A stretch of 64,000 nucleotides of DNA from Streptomyces sp. AP-93 (GTDB lineage: Bacteria > Actinomycetota > Actinomycetes > Streptomycetales > Streptomycetaceae), in contig NZ_JALGBX010000021.1 in assembly GCF_022808175.1 (NCBI RefSeq), positions 118,061 to 182,060 of the forward strand. Reading direction: 5' to 3'. Made by a program: the position numbers and the translations under genes. The notes under the pieces were generated by a model. That model was not told the DNA's origin and did not search any database. It saw nothing but the letters and a program-made list of their open reading frames with translations. Shown piece after piece: positions 25,685 to 34,341 of this stretch (within the stretch, counting starts at the first letter, position 1; every line of letters starts with the position of its first letter).

Positions 25685-25704
25685 TGACCGCTCGGTCGCG
25701 GTCA
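25685..25704. promoter_or_regulatory. TetR-type operator-like dyad
   Basis: GACCGCTCGGTC is a 5+2+5 palindrome (25686-25697), nested in a wider TGACCG-N8-CGGTCA repeat (25685-25704). It lies 27 bp upstream of the MDR oxidoreductase ATG. The pattern suits a TetR repressor of an electrophile-responsive operon, but no such regulator gene is adjacent. Confidence 0.5.
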
Positions 25705-25822
25705 CAGGAACACCATGTCCGGGGGCGCGCACGGGCCGCGCACGAGTCACGCACGGGCGCTCGCACGCTTCCATGGTTCGTCTCCTCACACCGTTCTGAC
25801 GGGCAAGAAGTAACGTTGCGGC

Positions 25823-28800
25823 ATGCGTTTCGAGGTGCTGGGGCCACTGACCGTCCGCACGGATGACGGGACTCCCGTACCCGTTCCCGAGGCGAAGGTA
25901 CGGGCCCTGCTCGCGGCCCTCCTCGTACGCGACGGCCGGCCCGTGCCGGTGGACCGGCTGATCGAGGACCTGTGGGGCGGGGCGGGCGACGCCGCCCCCG
26001 GCAACCCGGGGAACACCCTCCAGACCAAGGTCTCCCAGCTCCGCCGGACCCTCGCCAAGGCCGAGGACGGCGCACGCGCTCTCGTCGCGTACGGTCCCGC
26101 GGGCTACGCCCTGCGCGCTCCCGCGCGGGCCGTGGACGCGGACCGCTTCGCGGAGCTGACGGCCGCCGCGCGCAAGGAGGCGGAGCCGCGGGCCAGGGCG
26201 GAGCTGCTGGCGCGGGCGCTCGGGCTGTGGCAGGGGGAGGCGTACGCCGACTTCCGGGACGCCGACTTCACGCAGGCGGCGATCGCCCGGCTGGAGGAGC
26301 AGCGGATCACGGCGTACGAGGACCTGGCCGAGGCCCGCCTCGGACTCGGCGAACACCGCGAGCTCGCCGACGAGTTGGCCGGCCCCGCCGCGGCCCACCC
26401 GCTGCGCCAGCGGCTGCGCGGCAGCCAGATGCGGGCGCTGTACCGCGCCGGCCGCCAGAGCGAGGCCCTCGCCGTCTACGCGCACCTGCGCGAGCTCTTC
26501 GCCGAGGAACTCGGCATCGACCCCGGAGCGGAGCTCTCCGGTCTGTACGAAGCCATCCTGCGCCAGGACCCGGCGCTGACGGGCCCGGAGGCGGGGGCGG
26601 GCCCCGAGGCGGGGGCGGGCCCGGAGGCGGCGGCCCCGGCCTCGGCCGCGGGCCCGGCTTCGGCAGCCGGGCGCGGCCCCTCAGGGGAGGTGGCTCGGAG
26701 CGGCCGGGCGCACGCGGGCGGCGGCGGCAACCTGCCCACGCCCGTCAGCTCCCTGGTGGGCCGCGAGGAGGCCGTCGCCCGGGTGTGCGCGGCACTCGGG
26801 GCCGGGCGGCTGGTGACGCTGTGCGGGCCGGGCGGCGTCGGCAAGACCCGGCTCGCGCTCGCCGCGGCGGCGCGGCTGGAGGAGGCCCACCCCGACGGGG
26901 TGTGGTTCGTGGAACTCGCCGGCGCGCACGCCACGTCGGTCGCCGAAGCGGTGGCCGCCGCGATCGGGATGCGCGAGGACGACGCGGGCGGCGGCAGTGT
27001 CGAGGACCGGCTCGCCGAGGCGTTGCGGCGGCGCGCGGCACTCCTCGTACTCGACAACTGCGAACACCTCCTCCCGGCCGCCGCGGCCCTCACCGAACGG
27101 CTCCTGCGCCGCGCCCCCGGCCTGCGCGTCCTCGCCACCAGCCAGGAGCCGCTCGCGCTCTCGGGCGAGGTGATCGAGGCCGTCGCCCCGCTCGCGGAGG
27201 CACAGGCCGCGGAACTCTTCGCGGCCCGCGCGGCGGCCGCCGCCCCCGGCTTCGTCCTCGGCCCCGACACCGCGGAGGCCGTGGCCCTGATCTGCCGCCG
27301 GCTGGACGGGATCCCGCTCGCGCTGGAACTCGCCGCGACGCGGGTGCGGGTCCTGGGGGTGGAGGCACTGGCGGAACGCCTGCACGACCGCTTCCGCCTG
27401 CTCAACCAGGTACGCCGCGACGCCCCGGCCCGCCAGCGCACGCTGCGCGCGACGATCGACTGGAGCTGGGAGCTGCTCTCCCCGGCGGAGGCGACGGTCC
27501 TGCGCCGGCTGTCGGTGTTCGCGGGCGGATTCACCGTCGAGGCGGCCGAGGCGGTGTGCGCGGACGGTGGCGCCGCCGGGCGGACCGGCCCCGGTCCGAG
27601 TGGCTCCGGTCAAAGCGACTCCGGACAGGGCGGCCCCGGTCAGAGCGACTCCGGCCAGAGCGGTCCCGGTCAGAGCGGCCCCGGCCAGGGCATCCGCGGT
27701 GAGGACGTCCTCGATCTCGTCACGCGGCTCGTGGACTGCTCGCTCGTGGTCTCGGCGTACGGAGACTCGCGCCTGCGGCTGCTGGAGTCGGTGGCGGCGT
27801 ACGGGCTGGAGCGGCTCGACGCCGCCGGGGAGACGGGCGCGACCCGGCAGCGGCACGCGGAGTACTACACCGGGTTCGCCGAGCGCGCGGCCGAGCGGCT
27901 GCACGGGCCCGAGCAGGGCGAGTGGCTGCGGCGGCTCGACCGGGAGGGCCTCAACGCCCGCGCCGCCCTGGAGCACACGGGGGCCGGGGAGTTGGGACTG
28001 CGGCTCGTCGGCGCGCAGTCCTGGTACTGGTTCCTGCGCGGCCGGATCCAGGAAGCCACCGACGCCACCGGAGCGGCGGGCGCCACGGCCCTGCACGCCG
28101 CCTTCGCACTGCTCGGCGGGGACGACAGCCACCTGGGCGGCGACTTCTCCGGCGCCGACCTCCGGGGGCAGTGGCTGCTGACCTACGCCCGGTGCGGCTT
28201 CGGTTCCGGCGTCCTGGAGGACGAACTCGCCTTTTTCCCCGATCAGTTCCGCGAAAGCGGCGACCGGTGGGGCGAAGCGGTCGCACTGCTCACCCTCTCG
28301 ACGCGGGCGATGTACGACGGCGACCTCGCGGAACTGCGCCGCAACGCGGAGGCCGCCGCCGCGGTGTTCACCGAGCTCGGTGACCGCTGGGGCCAGCTGC
28401 AGACCTCCGAGCAGCTCGGCATCCTCGCCGAGGTGACCGGGGACTACGCGGCGGCGGCGCAGCTGCACGAGGACGGCGTACGGGACGCGCAGGAACTGGA
28501 GTTGTGGACGCACGCCTCCTACCGGCTGGCCCGGCAGGGCCGCATCGCGCTGCTGACCGGCGACCTGGCGCACGCGGCCGTGCTGCACGAGCAGGCCCTG
28601 CGGCTGGCGGAGGAGCAATGCCACCGCCCGGCCGAGCAGTTCGCGGCGATCGGGCTCGCCCTGGGCGCGCGGCGCGGCGGAGACCTGGACGGCGCCGAAG
28701 CCCGGCTGCGGCCGTGGCTCGACTGGAACCAGCGGCTCGGCGTGGACTCCGGAGCGGCGCTGGTCCTGGCGGAGCTGGGGTACGTCGCGGAGTTGCGGGC

Positions 28801-29119
28801 CGACCCGGCCGCGGCGGAGTCCCTCCACCGGGAAGGCCTCGCGGCGGCCCGCCGTTCCGGGGATCCCCGCGCGCTCGCGCTGGCCCTCGAAGGCCTGGCG
28901 GGGATACTCCCGCCCGCCCGGGCGGCCTCCCTGCTGGGCACGGCGACGGCGCTGCGCGCCTCGGTGGGCACCCCGCGCCCCCAGGCGGAACGCACCGACA
29001 CCGACCGGGCGGCGGCCCGAGCCCGCGCGGCCCTGGGCCCGGAGGCCTTCGCGGCCGCCTTCGCCGCGGGCGAAGCCCTCCCGCTGCCGGAACAACTCAC
29101 CCTCCTGGAAGCCCCGTAG
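25823..29119 (+). CDS. AfsR/SARP-family regulator with NB-ARC ATPase and TPR domains
   Basis: A 1098-residue activator-type protein. An OmpR-like winged helix opens it (MRFEVLGPLTVRTDDG; LRRTLAKAEDG), followed by the bacterial transcriptional activation domain (DADRFAELTAAARKEAEPRA; YRAGRQSEALAVYAHL) to about residue 250. A low-complexity linker, an AAA/NB-ARC ATPase with Walker A LCGPGGVGKTRLA near residue 333 and LVLDNCEHLLPA, and C-terminal TPR-like helices follow. Two short repeat tracts (GPEAGAGPEAGAG; SGQSDSGQGGPGQ) interrupt the domains. Family members activate secondary-metabolite clusters; none is visible here. Divergent from the two oxidoreductases. Confidence 0.92.
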   Translation: MRFEVLGPLTVRTDDGTPVPVPEAKVRALLAALLVRDGRPVPVDRLIEDLWGGAGDAAPGNPGNTLQTKVSQLRRTLAKAEDGARALVAYGPAGYALRAPARAVDADRFAELTAAARKEAEPRARAELLARALGLWQGEAYADFRDADFTQAAIARLEEQRITAYEDLAEARLGLGEHRELADELAGPAAAHPLRQRLRGSQMRALYRAGRQSEALAVYAHLRELFAEELGIDPGAELSGLYEAILRQDPALTGPEAGAGPEAGAGPEAAAPASAAGPASAAGRGPSGEVARSGRAHAGGGGNLPTPVSSLVGREEAVARVCAALGAGRLVTLCGPGGVGKTRLALAAAARLEEAHPDGVWFVELAGAHATSVAEAVAAAIGMREDDAGGGSVEDRLAEALRRRAALLVLDNCEHLLPAAAALTERLLRRAPGLRVLATSQEPLALSGEVIEAVAPLAEAQAAELFAARAAAAAPGFVLGPDTAEAVALICRRLDGIPLALELAATRVRVLGVEALAERLHDRFRLLNQVRRDAPARQRTLRATIDWSWELLSPAEATVLRRLSVFAGGFTVEAAEAVCADGGAAGRTGPGPSGSGQSDSGQGGPGQSDSGQSGPGQSGPGQGIRGEDVLDLVTRLVDCSLVVSAYGDSRLRLLESVAAYGLERLDAAGETGATRQRHAEYYTGFAERAAERLHGPEQGEWLRRLDREGLNARAALEHTGAGELGLRLVGAQSWYWFLRGRIQEATDATGAAGATALHAAFALLGGDDSHLGGDFSGADLRGQWLLTYARCGFGSGVLEDELAFFPDQFRESGDRWGEAVALLTLSTRAMYDGDLAELRRNAEAAAAVFTELGDRWGQLQTSEQLGILAEVTGDYAAAAQLHEDGVRDAQELELWTHASYRLARQGRIALLTGDLAHAAVLHEQALRLAEEQCHRPAEQFAAIGLALGARRGGDLDGAEARLRPWLDWNQRLGVDSGAALVLAELGYVAELRADPAAAESLHREGLAAARRSGDPRALALALEGLAGILPPARAASLLGTATALRASVGTPRPQAERTDTDRAAARARAALGPEAFAAAFAAGEALPLPEQLTLLEAP

Positions 29120-29468
29120 ACCGGCTCCCAGCGCCGGGAGGGCTGCTCCTGGAGCGGCGACGGCACCGTGACGCCGGCTGACGCGCTACGGATGCCGCGT
29201 CGCCCGCAGGGGCCGAACAGCCCGGCCGAGCCGCCACCCGACGGCCCGACAGCCCGCCGGGCCGACAGCCCGCGACGACCCGGGCCGACCCGCCGGCCCC
29301 GTCGGCCGCACCTGGGCCCCGCAGGGCCCCGTACGGCCCCACAGGGCCCCACAGGAGGCCCATCCGGCAAAGGAGGAGCAACAAGCCACACCCGGGCCCA
29401 CAGCCGCCCCACCGGCCCGGCCGGTCCTGTCCGGGCCCCCGCCCCCGCGCCCGGCCCCGCCCCACCCC
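29120..29468. other. Intergenic region after the SARP gene
   Basis: A 349-bp convergent spacer, very GC-rich, with no supported gene. CTCCC (29125-29129) and GGGAG (29136-29140) right after the SARP stop could form a weak terminator. A short GGGCCCC(A/G)CA motif recurs around 29315-29350. Confidence 0.45.
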
Positions 29469-30356
29469 TCACGCCGGCGCCTTGATGCCCTCCAAGAACG
29501 GCTCCACCGCCGCCCGCCAAGCCGTCGGGTGGTCGTAGTGGAGGTAGTGCCCGGCGTCCGGGATCTCCGCGTACTGTCCGGCCGGCAGGACGCGGACCAT
29601 TTCCTGGGCCTCGGCCCGGCCCAGCTCGCCGTCCAGGCCGCGGACGACCAGCGTCGGGCAGCGGACTTGGGCGAGCTCCTCCCAGTGCGCGTCGTGCACC
29701 CACGTCTCCCGCGCGGTCAGCATCTGCCGGCGCGAGAACAGCGGGCGCCAGCCGTCGTCGGCCTCGTGCATCACTTCCGCGAAGAACTCGCCCCGGCCCG
29801 GATCCGGGCGCTCCACCCGCGGGTCGTCCTCGCCGAACCAGCGCCGCGCGGCGTCCTGGGTGGGGAACGGCAGCGGCCAGTGCCGGAACCATTCCTCCCA
29901 CTCCTGCTGCGAGGCCTCGCCCAGCGCGGACGCCCGCATGTCGCAGATGACCAGGGCCGCTACGAGATCGGGGCGGCGGGCCGCGAGCTGCCAGGCGGTG
30001 AGGGCGCCCATGGAATGGCCGATCAGCGTCACCGGCGCGAGGCCGAGCTGCTCGACGGCCGCTTCGGCGTCGGCCACGAAGGCCTCGCGCCCGTACGCGA
30101 CGGAGCTGCCGGGGCCGGCGGTCGGCGGGCGCTCGCTCTGGCCGTGGCCGCGCTGGTCGAGGGCCACGACGCGGCGGGTCTCGCCGAGCCAGCGGGCGGT
30201 GCCCGTCCAGTGGAAGGCGCGGCCCATCAGGCCGTGCAGTAAGAGAGCCGCGGGCTCACCCGACGGCGACCGCTGGGGCTCCGCGGCCGCTTCGCCGAAC
30301 TCCCAGGCCGCCAGGCGTACGCCGTCGGCCCCCGTCACATCGAGGCGTCGTACCAC
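29469..30356 (-). CDS. Alpha/beta hydrolase
   Basis: A 295-residue alpha/beta-hydrolase fold enzyme: oxyanion HG motif LLLHGLMGRAFHW, VALDQRGHGQS, the nucleophile elbow LIGHSMGALTA, and a late histidine in DAGHYLHYDHP. Substrate unknown; esterase- or lactonase-like. The GTG at 30356 is chosen because AAGGGGG lies 10 bases upstream, while the frame further upstream uses AT-rich codons and contains a LexA-like box. A TTG at 30455 is the longer alternative. It is downstream of dmdR1 on the same strand, but a hairpin lies between them. Confidence 0.85.
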   Translation of the reverse strand: MVRRLDVTGADGVRLAAWEFGEAAAEPQRSPSGEPAALLLHGLMGRAFHWTGTARWLGETRRVVALDQRGHGQSERPPTAGPGSSVAYGREAFVADAEAAVEQLGLAPVTLIGHSMGALTAWQLAARRPDLVAALVICDMRASALGEASQQEWEEWFRHWPLPFPTQDAARRWFGEDDPRVERPDPGRGEFFAEVMHEADDGWRPLFSRRQMLTARETWVHDAHWEELAQVRCPTLVVRGLDGELGRAEAQEMVRVLPAGQYAEIPDAGHYLHYDHPTAWRAAVEPFLEGIKAPA

Positions 30357-30390
30357 CGCAGATGCACCCCCTTCGCTCCCGGCCACAGTA

Positions 30391-30406
30391 TCGAACCCGT
30401 ATTCGA
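30391..30406. promoter_or_regulatory. LexA (SOS) box-like dyad
   Basis: TCGAACCCGTATTCGA matches the actinobacterial LexA consensus TCGAAC-N4-GTTCGA at 11 of 12 defined bases. It lies 35 bp upstream of the preferred hydrolase start, where a repressor would block transcription. Confidence 0.55.
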
Positions 30407-30572
30407 AAACGGGGTTCTCGCCGACAACACCGCTCTTTCGAGTGACCTTGCTCAAGGATTGACCGCCGCTGCCGATGGAGATCCTTTCAACAGGGAGGCG
30501 GGCCGCTCGGGGAAGACGGTCCGAAGGGATGACCTTGAGAGCTCGGGGCTCCAGGTCAAGCAGGGGAGGACC

Positions 30573-30600
30573 GGTCCCGGCGCCGCAAGGCGCCGGGACC
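30573..30600 (-). terminator. 12-bp hairpin with GCAA tetraloop after dmdR1
   Basis: GGTCCCGGCGCC (30573-30584) pairs perfectly with GGCGCCGGGACC (30589-30600) around the loop GCAA. It lies 125 bp past the dmdR1 stop and before the hydrolase gene on the same strand, so it probably ends the dmdR1 transcript. Confidence 0.75.
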
Positions 30601-30724
30601 ATCCATACAGATCCGCACCGGCCCACACAGGCCGACACCAGTCGGATTCGCTCGCACTGACGACCCGCTCGAACGTTCGTGCGTCAGCCCGTCACATCCC
30701 CCTACCCCTCCCTCGGTCCGTCCG

Positions 30725-31417
30725 TCAGCGCTTCGCCACGAACACGTGGGAGGCGATCTCCGCCTCCAGCTCCGCGGCCTCGCCCCCACTGCCGACCAGC
30801 ACGCCGCCGGGCGACTCGGTCACGCTGACCACCGAGCCGGGCTGAACGCCCGCCCGCCGCAGCGTGTACATCAGCTGTGCGTCCGTCTGGATCGGCTCAC
30901 CGATCCGGCGGATCACGACGGTCTTGCCCTCCACGCCCGGGTCAAGCTCGGACAGGCTGACCATGCCCTCCTCCAGGAAGGGATCGGCCTCGGCCTTCTC
31001 GCCCAGCTCCTCCAGCCCCGGGATCGGGTTCCCGTACGGCGATTCGGTCGGGTGGCGCAGCAGCTCCAGCACCCGCCGCTCCACCGCCTCGCTCATCACG
31101 TGCTCCCAGCGGCAGGCCTCGGCGTGCACCTGCTCCCACTCCAGGCCGATGACGTCGACGAGCAGGCACTCGGCGAGTCGGTGCTTGCGCATCACCCGCG
31201 TCGCCAGCTTGCGCCCCTCGTCGGTCAGCTCCAGATGACGGTCGCTGGCGACGGCCACCAGGCCGTCGCGCTCCATCCGCGCCACCGTCTGGCTCACCGT
31301 CGGGCCGCTCTGGTCCAGCCTCTCGGCGATACGGGCGCGCATGGGCACCACACCTTCCTCTTCCAGTTCGAGGATGGTGCGGAGGTACATCTCCGTGGTA
31401 TCGATCAGTCCGGACAT
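30725..31417 (-). CDS. dmdR1: DtxR-family iron-dependent repressor
   Basis: A 230-residue regulator that, with ferrous iron, represses siderophore and iron-uptake genes. It has the N-terminal winged helix (LIDTTEMYLRTILELEEEG; RLDQSGPTVSQTVARMER), the metal sites MRKHRLAECLL and EACRWEHVMS (the Cys/Glu/His ligands of DtxR), and a C-terminal SH3-like domain (LRRAGVQPGSVVSVTESPGG). GAGGGG precedes the ATG. Its place next to nagS is that of DmdR1 in S. coelicolor, where an antiparallel gene, adm, has been reported; a long antisense frame is open here too. I saw no iron box nearby. Confidence 0.9.
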   Translation of the reverse strand: MSGLIDTTEMYLRTILELEEEGVVPMRARIAERLDQSGPTVSQTVARMERDGLVAVASDRHLELTDEGRKLATRVMRKHRLAECLLVDVIGLEWEQVHAEACRWEHVMSEAVERRVLELLRHPTESPYGNPIPGLEELGEKAEADPFLEEGMVSLSELDPGVEGKTVVIRRIGEPIQTDAQLMYTLRRAGVQPGSVVSVTESPGGVLVGSGGEAAELEAEIASHVFVAKR

Positions 31418-31598
31418 TCGTGCCCCTCGGATTGCGTGCGCTGGCCCTGCCCCCAATTCTGACCCATCGCGCCGACAACCGTCCCGTGTAGGACGTCAAG
31501 GGCCGTACCGGACCGCCCCGGAACGCCCCCCGGGCACCTCCGGCCACCTCTCATTACGCCGCCCACCGGGCCTTTCGCCCCCTGGATGAAAGTTCGTA

Positions 31599-31624
31599 TT
31601 GACACGCCCTTGGTCCAGACCGCA
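31599..31624 (+). promoter_or_regulatory. Promoter -35 with DasR-like responsive element
   Basis: TTGACA (31599-31604) is a consensus -35 hexamer. Overlapping its spacer, TGGTCCAGACCG (31611-31622) matches the DasR core TGGTCTAGACCA at 10 of 12 bases. The site lies 62-87 bp upstream of the SIS-domain gene. DasR controls amino-sugar metabolism, which fits the gene. The -10 is not clear. Confidence 0.6.
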
Positions 31625-31685
31625 CGGTGAGCGGCGGACACGGACGACAACCTCACCCACTCCCACCCCGGAAGGCCATCGGCGT

Positions 31686-32441
31686 ATGAGCGAGAGCAAG
31701 CTGGCCGGTCAGTTCTTCGACGCCGCGATCGGCCTGCTGGAGCGGGTACGGGACGAGGAGTCCGCCCGCATCAACGAGGCCGGGACCGTCATCGCGGACG
31801 CCGTGGCCGCCGGGCACAAGCTCTTCGCCTTCGGCGCCGGGCACTCCTCGCTCCCCGCCCAGGACGTGGTCTACCGGGCCGGCGGGCTCGCCCTGATGAA
31901 CTTCCTGGCCGTCCCCGGCACCGCCGGCATCGACGTCATGCCCGCCACCCTCGGCAGCGCCCTGGAGCGCGTCGACGGCCTCGCCGGGGCGGTCCTGGAC
32001 AGCAGCCCGGCCAGTGACGGCGACGTCCTCGTGATCATCTCCCTCTCCGGGCGCAACGCGCTGCCGGTCGAGATGGCCATGAACGCCCGCGCGATCGGCC
32101 TCAAGGTCATCGGCGTCACCTCGGTCGCCTACGCGACCGGCACCAGGTCCCGCCACGTCTCCGGCACCTTCCTCAAGGACCACTGCGACATCGTCCTCGA
32201 CAGCAAGATCGCGGTCGGCGACGCCGAGCTCACCCACGAAGGCATCGAAGCCCCCTTCGCCCCCGCCTCCACCGTCGTCACCAGCGCGATCATGCAGGCG
32301 GTCATGGCCGCCGCGGCCGGCGAGCTCGTCGCCCGCGGGGTCGAACCGCCGCTCCTGCGCTCGGGCAACGTGGACGGCGGCCACGAGTGGAACGGCCGCG
32401 TCATGCAGGAATACGGCGACCGCATCTTCTTCCGCCACTAA
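31686..32441 (+). CDS. nagS: SIS-domain sugar-phosphate enzyme, GlcNAc-6P dehydratase type
   Basis: A 251-residue SIS-fold protein: LFAFGAGHSSLPAQDVVYRA and VLVIISLSGRNALPVEMAM are the phosphosugar-binding turns, and the C-terminal RSGNVDGGHEWN is typical of the group. The Streptomyces coelicolor protein in the same place (SCO4393, beside dmdR1) has been described as NagS, acting on N-acetylglucosamine 6-phosphate at the checkpoint of amino-sugar sensitivity. Identity here rests on remembered synteny and family. A DasR-like site and a TTGACA -35 lie upstream; GGAAGG is the likely ribosome site. Confidence 0.8.
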   Translation: MSESKLAGQFFDAAIGLLERVRDEESARINEAGTVIADAVAAGHKLFAFGAGHSSLPAQDVVYRAGGLALMNFLAVPGTAGIDVMPATLGSALERVDGLAGAVLDSSPASDGDVLVIISLSGRNALPVEMAMNARAIGLKVIGVTSVAYATGTRSRHVSGTFLKDHCDIVLDSKIAVGDAELTHEGIEAPFAPASTVVTSAIMQAVMAAAAGELVARGVEPPLLRSGNVDGGHEWNGRVMQEYGDRIFFRH

Positions 32442-32593
32442 GACTTGATCCGTTATTCCTGTGGGGATGACGGATTGCAGCCGGGGCGATTCCTGGGCTG
32501 TCCGGCGTGGTCGCCCGAGGGCGGCTCATCCGGGGTCGCTCAGGGCGCTGGTCCGGCCTCTTAGCCCAGCCCTGCGTGGCCGCCGCCCCGGCT

Positions 32594-33901
32594 TCACCGC
32601 CCCGACAGGTCCAGGTCCGCCGCGACGCGGGCCGCCACCTCCTCCGCGTACTCCGCGTCCGCGCGCTCGAAGGCGGCCCGGGACGGCCCCCGCAGGAACG
32701 TCAGCGTCCCCAGGCTCCGTCCCCGGCTGCGCAGGACCGTGCACAGGGCGTGCGCCGCACCCTCGGGCCAGCGCCGGGCGCCCGCCCACGCCCCGTCCGC
32801 CTGCCCGCCCGGCGCGCTGGTCCGCACCGACCCGGCCCGGTCCAGCGCCTGCAGCACCGGGTGGCCGGCGTCGTAGCGCACCGGGATCGCCCCGGGCTCG
32901 GGCAGCCCCGGCAGGCCGGGCGGGGACGCCGCCCAGCGCAACAGCCGTACGCGCTCCCGCAGCGAGCCGTCCAGTACGTCCACCAGCGCGTGCTCGGCGA
33001 AGCCCGCCAGGGCGAACTCCAGCCGTACGGCCGCCGCCTCGGCCGGGTCCTCGCACTCGGCGGCGGCCCGCCCGGCCCGGTACAGCTGATGGGACCGGAA
33101 CCGCAGCTGCGCCGTGTCCAGCTGCGCCTGGCGGGCCTCGGTGACGTCCTGGAACAGCAGGGCGACCCCGAGCGGTACGGGTTCCTCCGCGAGCGGCGAC
33201 GCCAGGCGCAGGAACCCGCACCGCCAGCACCGCCGCCGCACGCCCTCGGGGCCCCGTACGGACACCCACAGCTCCGCCGGGGCCGGAGGCGCCCCCTCGG
33301 CCAGCACGTGCTGCAGGGCCCCCTCCAGCTCCTCCACCCCTTGCGCCAGCAGCTCCCCCAGGGGCCGCCCGAGCAGCACGGTGCGGCCGGACCCGAAGGC
33401 GCGGGCGGCGTGGGCGTTGACCACGGCCGGGCGCAGGTCCACGTCGACGAGCACGACCCCCCAGGAGGCGTCCTCCATCAGCGCCTCGCTCAAGGCGATG
33501 GAACGCTCCAGGTCGATCTGCGCGTGCACCTCGCTGAAGGCGCAGTACACCCCGGCCGGTTTCCCGTCGGCGCCCGGCACCCCCGCCGACTGGGTCCGCA
33601 CGAGCAACCGCCCGCCGTCCTTGGTCAGCAGCGCGAACTCGTGCACCTGCCGCCCCTGCACGTCCTGGGCGGCCATGAGTCTGTCCTGCACGTCCTGCGC
33701 GTCGGCGGCCCGCACGGCCCACCCCGCGAACCCCTTGCGCCCCACGGCCTCGATCGCCGACCACCCGAGGATCCGCTCGGCCTCACGGTTCCAGTGGGTG
33801 ATCACGCCATCGGCATCGAACGCGCACAAGGCCGCGTCCATCCCGTCCAGCAGCGCTGCGAGCAGATCGTCGGCGGTCTCATCACGTCCGAATGCAGTCA
33901 C
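32594..33901 (-). CDS. PAS/PAS sensor protein without kinase or phosphatase domain
   Basis: A 435-residue soluble protein. The first PAS domain (about residues 10-130) has LCAFDADGVITHWNREAERI and FALLTKDGGRLLVRT. The second PAS (about 145-260) has GVVLVDVDLRPAVVNAHAARA and GVALLFQDVTEARQ. The C-terminal third resembles a GAF domain (LVDVLDGSLRERVRLLRWA; CTVLRSRGRSLGTLTFLRG). No PP2C, histidine kinase or GGDEF module follows, so output must be through a partner. The GTG at 33901 has GCAGGGGG upstream. Related proteins act in osmotic or sigma-B-type signalling in Streptomyces; that role is only a possibility here. Confidence 0.8.
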   Translation of the reverse strand: MTAFGRDETADDLLAALLDGMDAALCAFDADGVITHWNREAERILGWSAIEAVGRKGFAGWAVRAADAQDVQDRLMAAQDVQGRQVHEFALLTKDGGRLLVRTQSAGVPGADGKPAGVYCAFSEVHAQIDLERSIALSEALMEDASWGVVLVDVDLRPAVVNAHAARAFGSGRTVLLGRPLGELLAQGVEELEGALQHVLAEGAPPAPAELWVSVRGPEGVRRRCWRCGFLRLASPLAEEPVPLGVALLFQDVTEARQAQLDTAQLRFRSHQLYRAGRAAAECEDPAEAAAVRLEFALAGFAEHALVDVLDGSLRERVRLLRWAASPPGLPGLPEPGAIPVRYDAGHPVLQALDRAGSVRTSAPGGQADGAWAGARRWPEGAAHALCTVLRSRGRSLGTLTFLRGPSRAAFERADAEYAEEVAARVAADLDLSGR

Positions 33902-34062
33902 CTGGGCCCCCTGCAGGTGTTCGCGTGTGCGGCACGTCACGTCATTGAACTCGAACGTGACGCAGCACACACCCACTTCCCGCAATCATCCCGATATGTC
34001 CGTGACCCGGGGCCGCCCGTCGAACTGGTGAGGGCTGCGATACGGGGAGTATGGTCTTGTAT

Positions 34063-34341
34063 ATGGCGACCAAGAAGATCACGGTAACGATTCCCGAAGA
34101 GCTCCTTGACGAGATCCGTGCGGAAGCGGCGGAGCGAGGCCTGTCGGCGTACGTCGCCGAAGCGCTGCGGTTCAAGCGCGACCGGGACCGGCTGCGGGAA
34201 CTGGTCGACTGGCTCCAGGAGGAGCACGGCCCTGTCACCGAGGAGGAGCGCGCGGCCGCGTTCGAGGATCTGGAAGCTCTCGACGCCGAGCACGAACGCC
34301 GCCGCGCCATGGCAAGGCACCAGGCCGGAGAGGCCGCGTGA
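34063..34341 (+). CDS. Antitoxin of a VapBC-like pair (ribbon-helix-helix type)
   Basis: A 92-residue protein with an N-terminal ribbon-helix-helix-like segment (ITVTIPEELLDEIRAEAAER, then SAYVAEALRFK) and an acidic, helical C-terminal half suited to wrap a toxin (VTEEERAAAFEDLEAL). The ATG at 34063 is preferred to that at 34051, which is too close to GGGGAG. The upstream GTATGG...GTATATGG stretch may be the autoregulatory operator. The stop overlaps the start of the PIN-domain gene (GTGA), the usual toxin-antitoxin coupling. Confidence 0.85.
   Translation: MATKKITVTIPEELLDEIRAEAAERGLSAYVAEALRFKRDRDRLRELVDWLQEEHGPVTEEERAAAFEDLEALDAEHERRRAMARHQAGEAA

Noticed and set aside
26681..29095. 804-codon open frame antisense to the SARP gene
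   Set aside because: Shadow of the real gene; arginine/glycine-rich composition without domains.
31418..31685. Iron box for DmdR1 autoregulation
   Set aside because: No TTAGGTTAGGCT-like palindrome was seen between dmdR1 and nagS.
32442..32593. Short plus-strand frame after nagS (starting at 32461)
   Set aside because: It overlaps the PAS gene antisense, has no ribosome site, and its composition is arginine/proline-rich.
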